Below, one piece after another: positions 41,623 through 49,634 of a stretch of 64,000 nt of DNA (positions within the stretch are counted from its first letter, which is position 1; each line of letters opens with the position of its first letter). The position numbers and the translations under genes are program-made. The DNA comes from Mycobacterium kansasii ATCC 12478. Its GTDB lineage: Bacteria; Actinomycetota; Actinomycetes; Mycobacteriales; Mycobacteriaceae. The stretch is taken from NCBI RefSeq assembly GCF_000157895.3, contig NC_022663.1, positions 6,076,001-6,140,000 on the forward strand, written 5' to 3'. The notes under the pieces were generated by a model, which saw only the letters and a list, made by a program, of their open reading frames with translations, had not been told where the DNA came from and made no database searches.

Positions 41623-43764
41623 TCACCACCAGCCGGTGATCGTCGCGATCTGTCGCCCCAGTTCGGGTGCCATGGTTCGCATGTACGTCGGTGTCAGGTG
41701 GTGAGAGTCGCGGTAGATCAGCACATTCCCCTCGACCGCGCGGCAGAAATCCTCGCGGCATATCGCATCCGACATGTCGATGGGCTTCAGCAATGGAAAC
41801 TGCGCCACGAAATCCAGGGTGGTGTTGTAGTCGGAGAGTAACTCGGACCGCTTGATTCCGCAGGACTTCCCATTGCCGCCCTTGGCCAGGCAGTCCGCCG
41901 GCTTGAATGGTTGGCCGTCCTTGACCATCCACGGGGTGTCGCGAACGGCGAGAATAGGAATGTTGTTGTCCGACAACGTTTGCCAGATCCCGATGTAGGT
42001 GGCCGGCATCACGTCGCCGGGCTTGATGTTCCAGGGGCGGGTCGACGTGGTGAACACGTAATCGGGACGATCGGCGACGATCTTTTCCATGGTTGCCTGC
42101 ACCCACTCGCGGCACTGTGGGTACGCGGCGTTGTTGCCCATGATCAACGGGACTTCCTCGGTCGACAGCGGGCAGCCCATCTTGAGATAGGTCACCACTT
42201 TGAAGTGGTGCAGACGCCCGAGCAGGTCCAGCGCCGGCAGCCAGTGTTCGGCATGCGATCCGCCGGCCAGCGCTATGGTCCGGGGCGCGTCCTCGTCGCC
42301 GTAGGTGCAGTTGACCAGAGCCGGATTGACGAAGTCGCTGATGCACCCGTCCCGGGTGGACGCCGGCAGGTCGTCTTTGACTTCCAAGACGGTGGGACGC
42401 ATCCGCAGGGTCGGCACCCGGGCATGGTTGGTCAGGGCTCGGGCGCCGGGATAATCGTTCGCGCTGAGTCCACTGAGCTCCTTGCCGGAGGCGCGGGCGA
42501 CGATGACATGTTCACGCCAGCTGAACGACGTCGCGGTCAATGTGACGCCCAGCAGCACCACTATCGATCCCAGCGCGATGGTCGGCCGGCGCAATCGCAG
42601 CTGCCAGGACGGGGCGGCTTGGGCGGTGGCGGCGGTGGTGGGTGCCCGGTACCGCAGCGGGTCCTCGACATGGCGAAGCGTCAGGTAGGCCAGTAAACCC
42701 GAGACCAGCAGCACCGCTGCGCCCTCGAGGAAGTTCGCCTGCCGGTGGCCGGTGTAAGAAAGCCAGAAGATGAGCAGCGGCCAATGCCACAGATACAGCG
42801 AGTAGGCCATCGCCCCCAACGTCACCAGCGGCCCGATCGCCAGCACCCGATTCGGCACAGGCAGGCGATTGCTGGTACCGGGATGGGCTTGCCGGTTGGC
42901 TCCGGCCATGATCATCAGCATCGCTGCCCCGACGGGCACCAGCGCCCAGGGGCCGGGGAACTCCTTGACGCCGTCGATCAGGGCGCCGCACGACAAGATC
43001 GCCGCCAGTGCTGCGGTGGCCGTGACGGTGCGCAGCCACATCGGCCAGCGGATGTAGGGCACCGACGCACCGACGAGCACCCCCAGGAGCAACTCCCACG
43101 CCCGCGCGAAGCTGTCGTAATACGCGTTGGCCTGGTTGGCCTGGTGGGCGGCGACCGCGTAGCCGAATGACGCGATCGTGAGCGCGCTGAGCAGCACGAC
43201 GAAGAGCGTTCGCAGGCGGGGGCCCAGGGGACGCCTGAATACATATGCACACGCGGCAACCAGGAACAGGAATGCCAGATAGAACTGGCCCTGCACGGAC
43301 ATGGACCAGATGTGCTGCAGCGGGCTGACGGCTTCGCCGGCGCGCAGGTAATCCGACTGCGAGTTGGCCAGTTCCCAGTTCTGGTAGTAGCCGAGGCTGG
43401 CCAGGCTCTGGTTGGCGAACGTCTCCCATCGGGTCTGCGGTTGCACCAGCACGGTGAGCAACGCGCAGCCGGCAAGCACCACGACCAGCGCCGGAACCAG
43501 CCGGCGGACCAGTCTGACCACCTCGGTGATCGGCGAGAGCTTCACCGCTGGATCAAGGGCCGCCCGCAGTACTTTGCCGCCGAAGAAGAAGCCGGACAAC
43601 GCCAGGAACACGTCCACGCCGCCGGAAACCCGGCCGAACCACACATGGAATGCGGCGACCAGCGCAATCGCGATACCCCGCAAGCCGTCGAGATCATGCC
43701 GATAAAAGCCCACCGCCCGCGACCCCATCGCGGTCGGTGTAGGAGGTGGTGCCAGGGTCTGCAT
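41623..43764 (-). CDS. Membrane acyltransferase with SGNH domain (OatA-like)
   Basis: A 713-residue protein of the acyltransferase-3 family. About ten transmembrane segments span residues 25-385, starting with the signature HDLDGLRGIAIALVAAFHV and GVDVFLALSGFFFGGK. The C-terminal part (about 450-713) is an SGNH-like extracellular esterase/transferase domain (ALAGGSHAEHWLPAL, and DSHHLTPTYM near the end). Proteins of this type move acetyl or acyl groups across the membrane onto wall or lipid glycans. It corresponds to Rv1565c. The acceptor is unknown. The trehalose operon lies 88 bp downstream on the same strand. Confidence 0.9.
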   Translation of the reverse strand: MQTLAPPPTPTAMGSRAVGFYRHDLDGLRGIAIALVAAFHVWFGRVSGGVDVFLALSGFFFGGKVLRAALDPAVKLSPITEVVRLVRRLVPALVVVLAGCALLTVLVQPQTRWETFANQSLASLGYYQNWELANSQSDYLRAGEAVSPLQHIWSMSVQGQFYLAFLFLVAACAYVFRRPLGPRLRTLFVVLLSALTIASFGYAVAAHQANQANAYYDSFARAWELLLGVLVGASVPYIRWPMWLRTVTATAALAAILSCGALIDGVKEFPGPWALVPVGAAMLMIMAGANRQAHPGTSNRLPVPNRVLAIGPLVTLGAMAYSLYLWHWPLLIFWLSYTGHRQANFLEGAAVLLVSGLLAYLTLRHVEDPLRYRAPTTAATAQAAPSWQLRLRRPTIALGSIVVLLGVTLTATSFSWREHVIVARASGKELSGLSANDYPGARALTNHARVPTLRMRPTVLEVKDDLPASTRDGCISDFVNPALVNCTYGDEDAPRTIALAGGSHAEHWLPALDLLGRLHHFKVVTYLKMGCPLSTEEVPLIMGNNAAYPQCREWVQATMEKIVADRPDYVFTTSTRPWNIKPGDVMPATYIGIWQTLSDNNIPILAVRDTPWMVKDGQPFKPADCLAKGGNGKSCGIKRSELLSDYNTTLDFVAQFPLLKPIDMSDAICREDFCRAVEGNVLIYRDSHHLTPTYMRTMAPELGRQIATITGWW

Positions 43765-43849
43765 GATCGACCGCTAATTTACCGAAACCCGCTACCGGCC
43801 CCGCGCTGAGCAGCGGGGACCGGTGGCGGGTTGCGTTGGGTCGCGAAGG

Positions 43850-44683
43850 TTATCGGGGGGTGCCGGTGGGTGCAGGCTGCGCCGGGGCCGGCTGCGCGGG
43901 CGCTTGCTGCGCCGGCATGTGCTGCAGTGGTGCCTGCTGTGCCGGCAACTGCTGCAGCGGTGCCTGGGTTGCGGGCGCCTGCTGCAAGGGGGCCTGCGGT
44001 AGTGGTGCCTGTTGCGCGGGCAGCTGCTGCAGTGGTGCCTGTCGCGCGGGCGCCTGCTGCAACGGCGTCTGTGGCAGCGGTGTCTGCTGTACCGGCGCCT
44101 GCGGCAATGGTGTCTGCGGCGTCTGCTGTACCGGCGCCTGCGGCAATGGTGTCTGCGGCGGCAGCTGCTGGCCGGGCGCGGTCTGGGTACCGAGGATCCG
44201 GACCAGGTAGGGGGTCATGCCGCTGCTTCGCACCGGCGACACCTGAACCACGTCGCCAACCTCCAGCATCTGGCCGTTGCCGAGATACATGGCGACACTT
44301 TGGGTGCCTTCGGGACCGTAGAAGATCAGGTCACCTTTGCGTGCCTGCTGCGGCAGGACCTTCTGGCCTACTTTGTACATCTCGCCGGAGGAACGCGGGA
44401 GCTTGATCCCGGCGCCGGCGTAGGCGTATTGGATCAGCCCCGATGCGTCGAACCCAACGGTGTAGATGCCGGAACCCTTGCCGCGAGTGGGGCCGGTGAC
44501 ACCGCCGCCGGCCCACGAGAACGGCACCCCGCGCTGTGAAAGACCGCGGGCGATGACGACGTCGGTGGCCTGCTGGTAATCCGTCGACCTCAGGCCGGGG
44601 TCGGCGGCCGCGAGGCCCGGGACGGCCGCCATCGGGCTGACCATCATCGCCAGACCGATGGCGAAGGCGTAGATGCGTTTCAT
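43850..44683 (-). CDS. ripD: Non-catalytic NlpC/P60 peptidoglycan-binding protein
   Basis: A 277-residue exported protein with a signal peptide (residues 1-26, ending AAADPG) and an NlpC/P60 domain (about 35-160). The catalytic Cys is replaced by Ala80 (GFDASGLIQYAY, normally DCSG), and the usual His position holds Ser129 (GTQSVAMYLG), so hydrolase activity is not expected; M. tuberculosis RipD likewise binds peptidoglycan without cutting it. The C-terminal 110 residues are a Pro/Gln repeat tract (QAPLQQ, QTPLPQ). The ATG at 44683 has AGGAGG 9 nt upstream. An exact 39-bp duplication lies in the tract. Confidence 0.94.
   Translation of the reverse strand: MKRIYAFAIGLAMMVSPMAAVPGLAAADPGLRSTDYQQATDVVIARGLSQRGVPFSWAGGGVTGPTRGKGSGIYTVGFDASGLIQYAYAGAGIKLPRSSGEMYKVGQKVLPQQARKGDLIFYGPEGTQSVAMYLGNGQMLEVGDVVQVSPVRSSGMTPYLVRILGTQTAPGQQLPPQTPLPQAPVQQTPQTPLPQAPVQQTPLPQTPLQQAPARQAPLQQLPAQQAPLPQAPLQQAPATQAPLQQLPAQQAPLQHMPAQQAPAQPAPAQPAPTGTPR
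44082..44159. repeat. 39-bp exact tandem duplication inside ripD
   Basis: Copies at 44082-44120 and 44121-44159 are identical and each encodes 13 residues of the Pro/Gln tract, so the frame is kept. The surrounding tract (about 43870-44175) consists of related shorter repeats, which makes length variation between strains likely. Confidence 0.85.
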
Positions 44684-45017
44684 GGGGATCCAACCTCCTG
44701 GACCCTGCCGGGCCCTTCTTGCGTCAGCGCGGTGACTTCGCGCCTCAGCCGCCGTTGCATGACTCACGCGGTGGCCGCTACATCGAGACCTGCCGGCGCT
44801 GCATGCACTCGCAAGTGTGAATCATCTGGCCGAAACCACGTAATTCACACCAGTCACTACAGTCACTTTGACAACAGAAGCGGGCAACCGCCAGGCCCGG
44901 CCGGGATTTTTTGTCTTAACGTGACCGGACGGTGACTGGGTTGGCCCAATCTTGTGCGGGCAGTTGTGATTTCGGTCTCACCGACGTTGCCGCCGCGTGA
45001 TCAACCAGATGCGGCGA
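44684..45017. other. ripD upstream region with a dyad and a 9-bp repeat
   Basis: A 334-bp gap upstream of ripD. It contains GTGTGAAT at 44815-44822 and its complement ATTCACAC at 44843-44850, 20 bp apart, and directly beside it two copies of CAGTCACT(A/T) at 44851-44859 and 44860-44868. These could be operator half-sites of the ripD promoter, about 130-185 bp before its start. The spacing does not match a CRP site. No gene is visible. Confidence 0.45.
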
Positions 45018-45437
45018 TCAGGGCCAATATCGTTCGCTGAAGCCGGCCAGCGCATACCCGAGTACGGACGTGACGGTCATGACGCCGACTGCGATGATCG
45101 GCCAGAAGGACATGTACCAGCCCTTCACCATGGACACGAACGGCCCGATGACCGCCGCGGCTATGGCGGCGCCGATACCGCCCCACATCAGCGGATAGAT
45201 GTAATAGTTGGCGCCGTAGGGCACCGGCGGGCAATCTTCGGAGAGGCATACGTTGTCGGTGAAAGCGAAGAGCCGCGACGGCCAACTGGTTGCGGTCACC
45301 AGATAAAGCAGCAACCCCGATACAACAACCGTGCTGATCACATCCCACGGGACGATCCGCAGCTTGAGCACCCGCGGAGCCTGAGGGTCGGCGGTACCGG
45401 AGCCGGGACGGTCTTCGGGACGATTCGGCGCAGCCAT
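45018..45437 (-). CDS. Hypothetical membrane protein
   Basis: A 139-residue protein with a polar N-terminus and three hydrophobic segments (about 32-50, 83-105 and 112-132), corresponding to Rv1567c. An external loop CLSEDCPPVPYGANYY holds two cysteines that might form a disulfide. The ATG at 45437 is preferred because GGGAG lies 10 nt upstream; an ATG three codons earlier has it only 1 nt away. Divergent from bioA with an 84-bp gap. Function unknown. Confidence 0.8.
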   Translation of the reverse strand: MAAPNRPEDRPGSGTADPQAPRVLKLRIVPWDVISTVVVSGLLLYLVTATSWPSRLFAFTDNVCLSEDCPPVPYGANYYIYPLMWGGIGAAIAAAVIGPFVSMVKGWYMSFWPIIAVGVMTVTSVLGYALAGFSERYWP

Positions 45438-45507
45438 GCCATGCATGCTCCCGGATGGTCGCGGTTTCCGCGACCCGCGACCGCGATGGGCGGCGCGGCG
45501 CCTGCAT

Positions 45508-45513
45508 TACTCT
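45508..45513 (+). promoter_or_regulatory. Possible -10 box of the bioA operon
   Basis: TACTCT (TANNNT) lies 8 nt before the bioA ATG, which lacks a good ribosome-binding site, so a leaderless transcript beginning near the start codon is plausible. No BioQ-like TGAAC dyad is visible in the 84-bp gap. Confidence 0.3.
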
Positions 45514-45521
45514 CGGTCTCC

Positions 45522-46829
45522 ATGGCTGCCGCGGTAACGCCCGGGTTGACGCCCGAGCAGATCAGCGCGATCGACGCCGCCCACCTCTGGCACCCCTACA
45601 GCACCATCGGCGCCGAAGCGCTCCCGCCCGTAGTGGCAGTCGCCGCCCATGGCGCCTGGCTCACGTTGATCCGCGACGGCCACCCGATCCGGGTCCTCGA
45701 CGCGATGAGCTCGTGGTGGACCTCCATCCACGGTCACGGCCATCCCGTTCTGGATGCGGCCCTGACCACTCAGCTGGCCACGATGAACCATGTGATGTTC
45801 GGCGGCCTGACCCACGAGCCGGCGGCCCGGCTGGCGCGGCTGCTGGTCGAGCTCACCCCGCAGGGCCTGGACACGGTGTTCTTCAGCGACTCCGGCTCGG
45901 TGGCGGTGGAGGTCGCGGTGAAGATGGCACTGCAGTACTGGCGCAGCCGCGGCCGGCCCGCCAAGCACCGGTTGATGACCTGGCGGGGCGGTTATCACGG
46001 CGACACGTTCACGCCGATGAGCATTTGCGACCCTGACGGCGGCATGCATTCGCTATGGACCGACATCTTGGCCCGGCAGGTGTTCGCTCCGCAGGTGCCG
46101 CGGGACTACGACCCCGGCTACAGCGCGGCGTTCGAGGTGCAGCTGGCCGAGCATGCCGCCGAGTTGGCCGCGGTGGTCGTGGAGCCGGTCGTGCAGGGCG
46201 CGGGCGGAATGCGCTTCCACGACCCGCGTTACTTGTGCGACGTGCGCGACATCTGCCGTCGCCACGACGTGTTGTTGATATTCGACGAGATCGCCACCGG
46301 ATTCGGCCGCACCGGCGAACTGTTCGCCGCCGACCATGCCGGGGTGAGCCCGGACATCATGTGTGTCGGAAAGGCGCTCACTGGCGGATATCTCAGCCTG
46401 GCCGCCACCTTGTGTACCACCGGCATTGCGCACACCATCAGCACCGGCGCGGCAGGTGCGCTGATGCACGGGCCCACTTTCATGGCAAATCCTTTGGCCT
46501 GCGCGGTGTCGGTGGCCAGCGTCGAGGTGCTGCTCGAACAGGACTGGCGGTCGAGGATCGCCGAGATAGCGGCCGGACTGACCGCAGGGCTCGAGCCCGC
46601 CCGAACATTGCCCGCGGTCACCGATATACGGGTGTGCGGCGCCATCGGCGTCATCGAATGCGAGCGGCCGGTCGATCTGACCGTCGCCACCCCGGTGGCC
46701 CTGGACCATGGTGTCTGGCTACGCCCGTTTCGCAACCTGGTCTATGCGATGCCGCCCTACATTTGTCCGCCCGCCGAGATTGCGCAGATCACCTCTGCGA
46801 TGGTCGAGGTCGCGCGACTCGTAGTCTGA
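45522..46829 (+). CDS. bioA: Adenosylmethionine-8-amino-7-oxononanoate aminotransferase
   Basis: A 435-residue fold-type I PLP enzyme that makes 7,8-diaminopelargonic acid, using SAM as amino donor. It shows the BioA pattern LWHPYS near the N-terminus, SWWTSIHGHGHP, TWRGGYHGDT, the aspartate of IFDEIATGFGRTG and the PLP lysine Lys284 in VGKALTGGYLS. The ATG at 45522 matches the family N-terminus; the frame is open far upstream but over the divergent gene. First gene of bioA-bioF-bioD and a phosphodiesterase-like gene. Confidence 0.97.
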   Translation: MAAAVTPGLTPEQISAIDAAHLWHPYSTIGAEALPPVVAVAAHGAWLTLIRDGHPIRVLDAMSSWWTSIHGHGHPVLDAALTTQLATMNHVMFGGLTHEPAARLARLLVELTPQGLDTVFFSDSGSVAVEVAVKMALQYWRSRGRPAKHRLMTWRGGYHGDTFTPMSICDPDGGMHSLWTDILARQVFAPQVPRDYDPGYSAAFEVQLAEHAAELAAVVVEPVVQGAGGMRFHDPRYLCDVRDICRRHDVLLIFDEIATGFGRTGELFAADHAGVSPDIMCVGKALTGGYLSLAATLCTTGIAHTISTGAAGALMHGPTFMANPLACAVSVASVEVLLEQDWRSRIAEIAAGLTAGLEPARTLPAVTDIRVCGAIGVIECERPVDLTVATPVALDHGVWLRPFRNLVYAMPPYICPPAEIAQITSAMVEVARLVV

Positions 46830-46835
46830 ACGTCT

Positions 46836-47996
46836 ATGAACGCCTTCCCGCGGGCACCGATCGAGACGTCACCGCTGGCGTGGCTCGACGAGGTCGAGCG
46901 GCAGCGCCGCGCGGCCGGGTTGCGGCGCTCGCTGCGGCCACGTCCCGCCGTCGCCACCGAACTGGACCTGGCATCCAACGACTACCTCGGCCTGTCCCAG
47001 CATCCCGATGTCATCGACGGCGGTGTCCAGGCGCTGCGGGTGTGGGGCGCCGGTGCCACCGGTTCCCGCCTGGTCACCGGCGACACCGAGCTGCACCAGG
47101 AGTTCGAAGCCGAGCTCGCCGAATACGTCGGCGCCTCTTCGGGGTTGTTGTTCTCCTCCGGCTACACCGCCAACCTGGGAGCTGTTGTTGGCTTAACCGG
47201 TCCCGGTTCGCTGTTGGTGTCCGACGCCTACTCGCACGCGTCCCTGGTGGATGCCTGCCGGCTTTCGCGGGCCCGAGTGGTCGTCACCCCGCACCGCGAC
47301 CTCGATGCGGTGGAAGCGGCACTGGGATCGCGCTCCGAGCGGCGCGCCGTCGTCGTCACCGACTCGGTGTTCAGCGCCGACGGCACCCTGGCGCCCATCC
47401 GCGAGCTACACGAGGTGTGCCGTCGGCACCGGGCGCTGCTTGTGGTCGACGAGGCGCATGGTCTGGGGGTACGCGGCGGCGGGCGCGGGCTGTTGCACGA
47501 AGTCGGGCTGGCGGGTGCGCCTGATGTGGTGATGACGACGACGTTGTCCAAGGCGCTGGGCAGCCAGGGCGGTGTAGTTCTGGGGCCGGCAGCGGTGCGT
47601 GCTCATCTGATCGACGCGGCCCGGCCGTTCATCTTCGACACCGGTCTGGCACCGGCGGCGGTGGGCGCGGCGGGTGCCGCGCTGCGAGTGTTGAAGGCTG
47701 AACCATGGCGGCCCGACGCCGTCCTCACACATGCCCGCCGCCTGGCCGGGATCTGCGGTGTGCCCGCACCGCCGGAATCGGCCGTGGTGTCCGTGGTGCT
47801 GGGTGACCCGGAGGTGGCGGTGGCGACCGCGGCGGCCTGCCTGGACGCCGGCGTCAAGGTCGGCTGTTTCCGCCCTCCGACGGTGCCCGCCGGGACGTCG
47901 CGGTTGCGGCTGACGGCGCGCGCCTCGCTGAGTGCCGACGAGCAGGAGTTGGCTCGCCGTGTCTTGACCGACGCCCTGGCTGTGGCGCGCGGTTGA
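46836..47996 (+). CDS. bioF: 8-Amino-7-oxononanoate synthase
   Basis: A 386-residue alpha-oxoamine synthase that condenses pimeloyl-CoA (or the pimeloyl-carrier protein ester) with alanine, the step before BioA. It has DLASNDYLGLS, the DEAHGLGVRGGG aspartate and the PLP lysine in TTLSKALGSQGG. It begins 6 bp after bioA and its stop overlaps the bioD start. This is the bioF1 of H37Rv naming. All residues I can check for catalysis are present. Confidence 0.97.
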   Translation: MNAFPRAPIETSPLAWLDEVERQRRAAGLRRSLRPRPAVATELDLASNDYLGLSQHPDVIDGGVQALRVWGAGATGSRLVTGDTELHQEFEAELAEYVGASSGLLFSSGYTANLGAVVGLTGPGSLLVSDAYSHASLVDACRLSRARVVVTPHRDLDAVEAALGSRSERRAVVVTDSVFSADGTLAPIRELHEVCRRHRALLVVDEAHGLGVRGGGRGLLHEVGLAGAPDVVMTTTLSKALGSQGGVVLGPAAVRAHLIDAARPFIFDTGLAPAAVGAAGAALRVLKAEPWRPDAVLTHARRLAGICGVPAPPESAVVSVVLGDPEVAVATAAACLDAGVKVGCFRPPTVPAGTSRLRLTARASLSADEQELARRVLTDALAVARG

Positions 47997-48667
47997 CCGT
48001 ACTGCTCGTCACCGGGACCGACACCGGCGTCGGTAAGACCATCGCCAGTGCGGCGCTGGCGTCACACGCGCGCCAGGCCGGCATCGACGTAGCGGTGTGC
48101 AAGCCCGTACAGACCGGTACCGGCGCCGGCGACGACGACCTGGCCGAGGTGGGCCGGATGTCCGGGGTGACCGAGCTCGCCGGGTTGGCGCGCTACCCGC
48201 TACCCATGGCGCCGGCGGCGGCGGCCCAGCAGGCCGGGATGGCGTTGCCCGCGCGCGATCAGGTGTTGCAGCTCATCAGGAGTCTGGACCGCCCGGGCCG
48301 GCTGACTCTCGTCGAGGGCGCGGGCGGCTTGCTGGTCGACCTCGCCGACGGCGGCGTCACGCTGCGCGATCTCGGCGTCGCCCTGCCGGCCGCGGTGCTG
48401 GTCGTGGTCGGCGCCGGACTTGGCACCCTCAACCACACCGCGCTCACACTCGAAGCACTTGCCGCCCAAGGGGTTTCCTGTGCCGGGCTGGTGATCGGCA
48501 GCTGGCCGGCCCACCCGAGCCTGGTCGAGACCTCCAATCGGGAAGCGCTGGCCCGGATGGCTCCGGTGCGGGCAGTACTTCCAGCGGGCGCCGGCGTGGC
48601 CGAAGACTTCGCGGCCATCAGCGCGGCCGCGTTTGACCCCGAGTGGGTGAGAACCCTGGTCGTCTGA
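47993..48667 (+). CDS. bioD: Dethiobiotin synthetase
   Basis: A 224-residue ATP-dependent carboxylase that closes the ureido ring of dethiobiotin. The P-loop VTGTDTGVGKT lies at the N-terminus, and CKPVQTG and VEGAGGLLV follow. The start is a TTG that overlaps the bioF stop (TTGA), so translation is probably coupled. Its stop overlaps the next gene's ATG (TGATG). Confidence 0.95.
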   Translation: MTVLLVTGTDTGVGKTIASAALASHARQAGIDVAVCKPVQTGTGAGDDDLAEVGRMSGVTELAGLARYPLPMAPAAAAQQAGMALPARDQVLQLIRSLDRPGRLTLVEGAGGLLVDLADGGVTLRDLGVALPAAVLVVVGAGLGTLNHTALTLEALAAQGVSCAGLVIGSWPAHPSLVETSNREALARMAPVRAVLPAGAGVAEDFAAISAAAFDPEWVRTLVV

Positions 48668-49176
48668 TGGTTCATTCGATCGAGCTGGTCTTCGACCCCG
48701 ATACTGAGGCGGCGGTCCGCCGTATCTGGGCCGAGTTGGCCGCCGCCGGCATACCCAGCCAGGCGCCCGCCAGCCGGCCGCACGTGACGCTGGCCGTCGC
48801 CGACCACATCGACTCCGATGTCGATGCGTTGCTGCATCCGGTTGCCGGCGAACTGCCACTGAACTGTGCGATCGGCGCGCCGGTGCTCTTCGGCCGTGCC
48901 AACGTGGTGTTCACGCGCCTGGTGGTGCCGACGAGCGAGCTGTTGGCACTGCATGCCGAGGTGCACCGGGTCTGCCTGCCGCATACGGCGCCGGCTCCGA
49001 TGTCCAATAGCCTGCCCGGTCAGTGGACCGCCCACGTCACGCTGGCCCGCCGCGTGGGTGGCGGCCAGCTGGGACGGGCGCTGCGCATCGCGGGACGCCC
49101 GGCGCAGATCAACGGCAGTTTCGCCGGCCTGCGCCGCTGGGAGGGCAACAAGCGGCTCGAGCACCCCATCTGCTGA
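48667..49176 (+). CDS. 2H phosphoesterase/2'-5' RNA ligase-like protein
   Basis: A 169-residue protein, same length as Rv1571, with the two HxT motifs of the 2H superfamily: RPHVTLAV (about 39-46) and WTAHVTLAR (about 120-128). Members open cyclic phosphates or join RNA 2'-5'. Its role beside the biotin genes is unknown, but the TGATG overlap with bioD shows it belongs to the same operon. Confidence 0.85.
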   Translation: MVHSIELVFDPDTEAAVRRIWAELAAAGIPSQAPASRPHVTLAVADHIDSDVDALLHPVAGELPLNCAIGAPVLFGRANVVFTRLVVPTSELLALHAEVHRVCLPHTAPAPMSNSLPGQWTAHVTLARRVGGGQLGRALRIAGRPAQINGSFAGLRRWEGNKRLEHPIC

Positions 49177-49634
49177 CTATCCGCAGGTACAAGCCGGTGA
49201 ATGTGTAGCCGACCATGACCAGCATCATGGTGAGCTGCCCGGTGAGCTGATGGCCGGCCGGCAGCAGCCGCAGGGCCTTGTCGTGCGCCGCAATCACCGC
49301 CACGATGTGCCCGGTGACCAAGCGACGTTGATCGTGGCCAAGCCCCCGGCGGGCGGCTGGTTCGGTGAGCCACCGCAGGCCGCCAGGCCCAGACCAGTAC
49401 CGAAGGCCATCCACATGGCCCAATAAAATCACCGTACCCACGCCAAACGGTGACTACGCAGGTGCGATACCCAGCGGCGGGTGCCGCGGCTGCATGCCCA
49501 CAAGCTGTTGGGCCCGTGCAGACCGTTACCCTAGCCTGAACACCGTTTTAGTTCGGGCCGCGTATTCGCTGCGGCCCCGAACCATAACTGCGTTCCGAAC
49601 GCTCGGATACGACAAAGATGTAGGGGAGTACCTG
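49177..49634. other. Gap upstream of bioB; possible decayed membrane gene
   Basis: On the minus strand, 49180-49440 has fragments that read like membrane protein in two frames (for example LTGQLTMMLVMVGYTFTGLYL near 49185-49250, and a hydrophobic piece near 49370-49430), as if a gene had been broken by frameshifts. I cannot name the family. In H37Rv the phiRv1 prophage and repeat REP13E12 occupy this interval; nothing of either is seen here. The right end (49520-49634) is the bioB promoter region. Confidence 0.4.
49537..49549 (+). promoter_or_regulatory. Candidate BioQ operator upstream of bioB
   Basis: TGAACACCGTTTT resembles the TGAAC-N3-GTTAC type inverted repeat described for the actinobacterial biotin repressor BioQ. 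It lies 86 bp before the bioB GTG and directly after a TACCCT hexamer (49527-49532) that fits a -10 box, a good place for repression. Only the left half-site is perfect. Confidence 0.45.

Noticed and set aside
44815..44850. CRP (cAMP receptor protein) site upstream of ripD
   Set aside because: The half-sites resemble TGTGA/TCACA but are 20 bp apart instead of the roughly 6 bp needed for a CRP dimer.
44896..44912. CCCGGCCGGG followed by a run of T as an intrinsic terminator
   Set aside because: It points along the plus strand, where no gene lies upstream, and the palindrome leaves only a 3-bp stem with a 4-nt loop.
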